From: JAHEEL01 sp963785245
GTDB taxonomy: Bacteria > Actinomycetota > Acidimicrobiia > Spongiisociales > UBA5794
Direction of reading: 5' to 3'
Assembly (NCBI GenBank): GCA_963785245.1
Contig: CAWAUO010000013.1
Coordinates: 62,001-126,000 of the forward strand
DNA length: 64,000 bases
Made by a program: the position numbers and the translations under genes. Of the stretch, positions 63,146 through 64,000 are shown piece by piece. Below the pieces are notes generated by a model, which worked only from the letters and a program-made list of their open reading frames with translations, was not told the origin of the DNA and searched no databases. The number at the start of each line of letters is the position of its first letter. Positions within the stretch are counted from its first letter, which is position 1.

Positions 63146-64000
63146 TCACTCCCCTGCAGAGCGCCACGCCTCGCGGAGCTTCACCCTCCCACCGGTGCGC
63201 AGCACCGCTCCCGCGTAGACCCGCGACCCGATCCAGACGAGGGCGGCGGCGGCCAGACCCGTACCAACGACTGCGATCGCGATCTCCCACGGCTGGGCCA
63301 CGCCTGCGGCGATCCGCACCGGCATGACGAACGGGGCCCACGGTGGGAACATCGAAGCGAAGGTCGGCAGCAACGCGTCGGGGCTCTCGGCGGCAATCAG
63401 GGCGATGAAGTAGCCGGGGAGGATGAGGATGATCGGCAGCATCATCGCTCCCTGCAGGTCCTCCTGACGTGACACCGTCGACCCAACGGCCGCATACAGG
63501 AAGGCATAGAAGGTGTATCCCAGGACGAACCAGAAAAAGACGCCGGCGATGATCGGGAGCCCGATCTCCGCGAGGTCGATGTCCGACAGATCGGCCAGTT
63601 GCGCCGTGATGTAGGCGGCACCACCGAGCAAGGCGAGTTGGAGCAGTCCGAGCAGGCCGATACCAACGACCTTGCCGACGAGGACCTGCCAGGGACGGAC
63701 ACGAGCCAAGATCACCTCGACAACCCGGTTCTGCTTCTCCTCGACGGTCCCCATCGCAACGAACTGCCCGAACATCAGGATCGAGATGTACAGCACCAGC
63801 GTCCCGACGAACGCGGCGACGCTCTTGGCATCTTCCTGCGGGTCGGCCACCTCGAGTGTCACGACATCGAGCGGTACCGGTTCGACGACCGCGGCAACTT
63901 CGCTGTCGGAGAGTCCGAAATCCGAGAGCGTGGAGGTCTTCACGGCGGTGGTGACGGCTCCGCCGACGAGCGCCACGAGGCGAGACGACTCATCGGTGTG
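63146..64000 (-). CDS. ABC-2 type permease (NatB-like), 5' part beyond window
   Basis: About 285 aa visible; the frame stays open to the right edge (HTDESSRLVALVGG), so the start is outside. A long extracytoplasmic segment (DFGLSDSEVAAVVEPVPLDV) precedes six helices. VAMGTVEEKQNRVVEVILAR is the conserved NatB/ABC-2 segment after helix 2. It exports sodium, drugs or lipids with an ATPase presumably encoded upstream, beyond the window. The stop is at 63146, convergent with the APC permease. Confidence 0.9.
   Translation of the reverse strand, partial: HTDESSRLVALVGGAVTTAVKTSTLSDFGLSDSEVAAVVEPVPLDVVTLEVADPQEDAKSVAAFVGTLVLYISILMFGQFVAMGTVEEKQNRVVEVILARVRPWQVLVGKVVGIGLLGLLQLALLGGAAYITAQLADLSDIDLAEIGLPIIAGVFFWFVLGYTFYAFLYAAVGSTVSRQEDLQGAMMLPIILILPGYFIALIAAESPDALLPTFASMFPPWAPFVMPVRIAAGVAQPWEIAIAVVGTGLAAAALVWIGSRVYAGAVLRTGGRVKLREAWRSAGE

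Overview
This is a GC-rich, gene-dense bacterial chromosome segment. No stretch over about 280 bases lacks a gene, and I see no rRNA, tRNA, insertion sequence, prophage or CRISPR array. Gene content points to the Actinomycetota: an F420-type (Ddn-like) oxidoreductase, paired dynamin-like GTPases of the mycobacterial IniA/IniC type, a two-subunit NADPH glutamate synthase, many secreted proteins with Thr-rich linkers after a lipobox, and GTG/TTG starts. An Acidimicrobiia-like lineage is a guess I cannot test here.

Layout. 1-6600: end of a GH130 glycosidase/phosphorylase, a GT4 glycosyltransferase, a six-repeat membrane protein, anchored and lipoprotein genes, and a CcdA-like/redoxin thiol pair. 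6.7-9.6 kb: DoxX/MarR divergent pair with two candidate operators, a luciferase-like oxidoreductase and an HbpS/GlcG protein. 9.8-15.8 kb: gltB-gltD. 16-24 kb: a lipoprotein with an apparent ATC start, Na+/H+ antiporter, charged-helix protein, M23 peptidase, PLP decarboxylase, MFS and EamA transporters. 23.9-27.6 kb: a five-gene operon joined by 1-4 nt overlaps (three secreted or anchored proteins, ApbE, ferric-reductase-like membrane protein), divergent from a secreted helical protein carrying an SGAT tetrapeptide. 27.8-36.9 kb: a degenerate multi-receiver hybrid kinase, an ABC exporter with its GbsR-type regulator, aldo/keto reductase, Uup-like ABC-F and NUDIX.

37-45.8 kb is the most unusual part. 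A broken YkgJ-type gene, a large tandem-repeat protein and an Hsp70-like protein lie on one strand. The Hsp70 ATPase domain is joined through one membrane helix to an extracytoplasmic GH99-like (endo-alpha-mannosidase) domain whose two catalytic glutamates are both alanine. Divergent from it are two overlapping dynamin-like GTPase genes. I read this as a membrane-remodelling or envelope-sensing locus distantly comparable to mycobacterial iniBAC.

45.8-64 kb: DUF805, arsR-arsM, GlpD, Ddn-like protein, a membrane protein split by a frameshift at a six-C run, a secreted triple-repeat helical protein, a saccharopine-dehydrogenase-like enzyme, a TGS GTPase, and a PfkB kinase fused to a putative queuosine-salvage-like/FeS domain flanked by 48-bp inverted repeats. 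Then come small membrane proteins, an RRM protein with IF-1, a UMF1 transporter, an APC permease with universal-stress domains, and the start-less end of an ABC-2 permease. Four copies of a ~75-bp dispersed repeat and several CTGGCGA-type arrays sit between genes. Two frameshifts and one ATC start may reflect assembly errors rather than biology.
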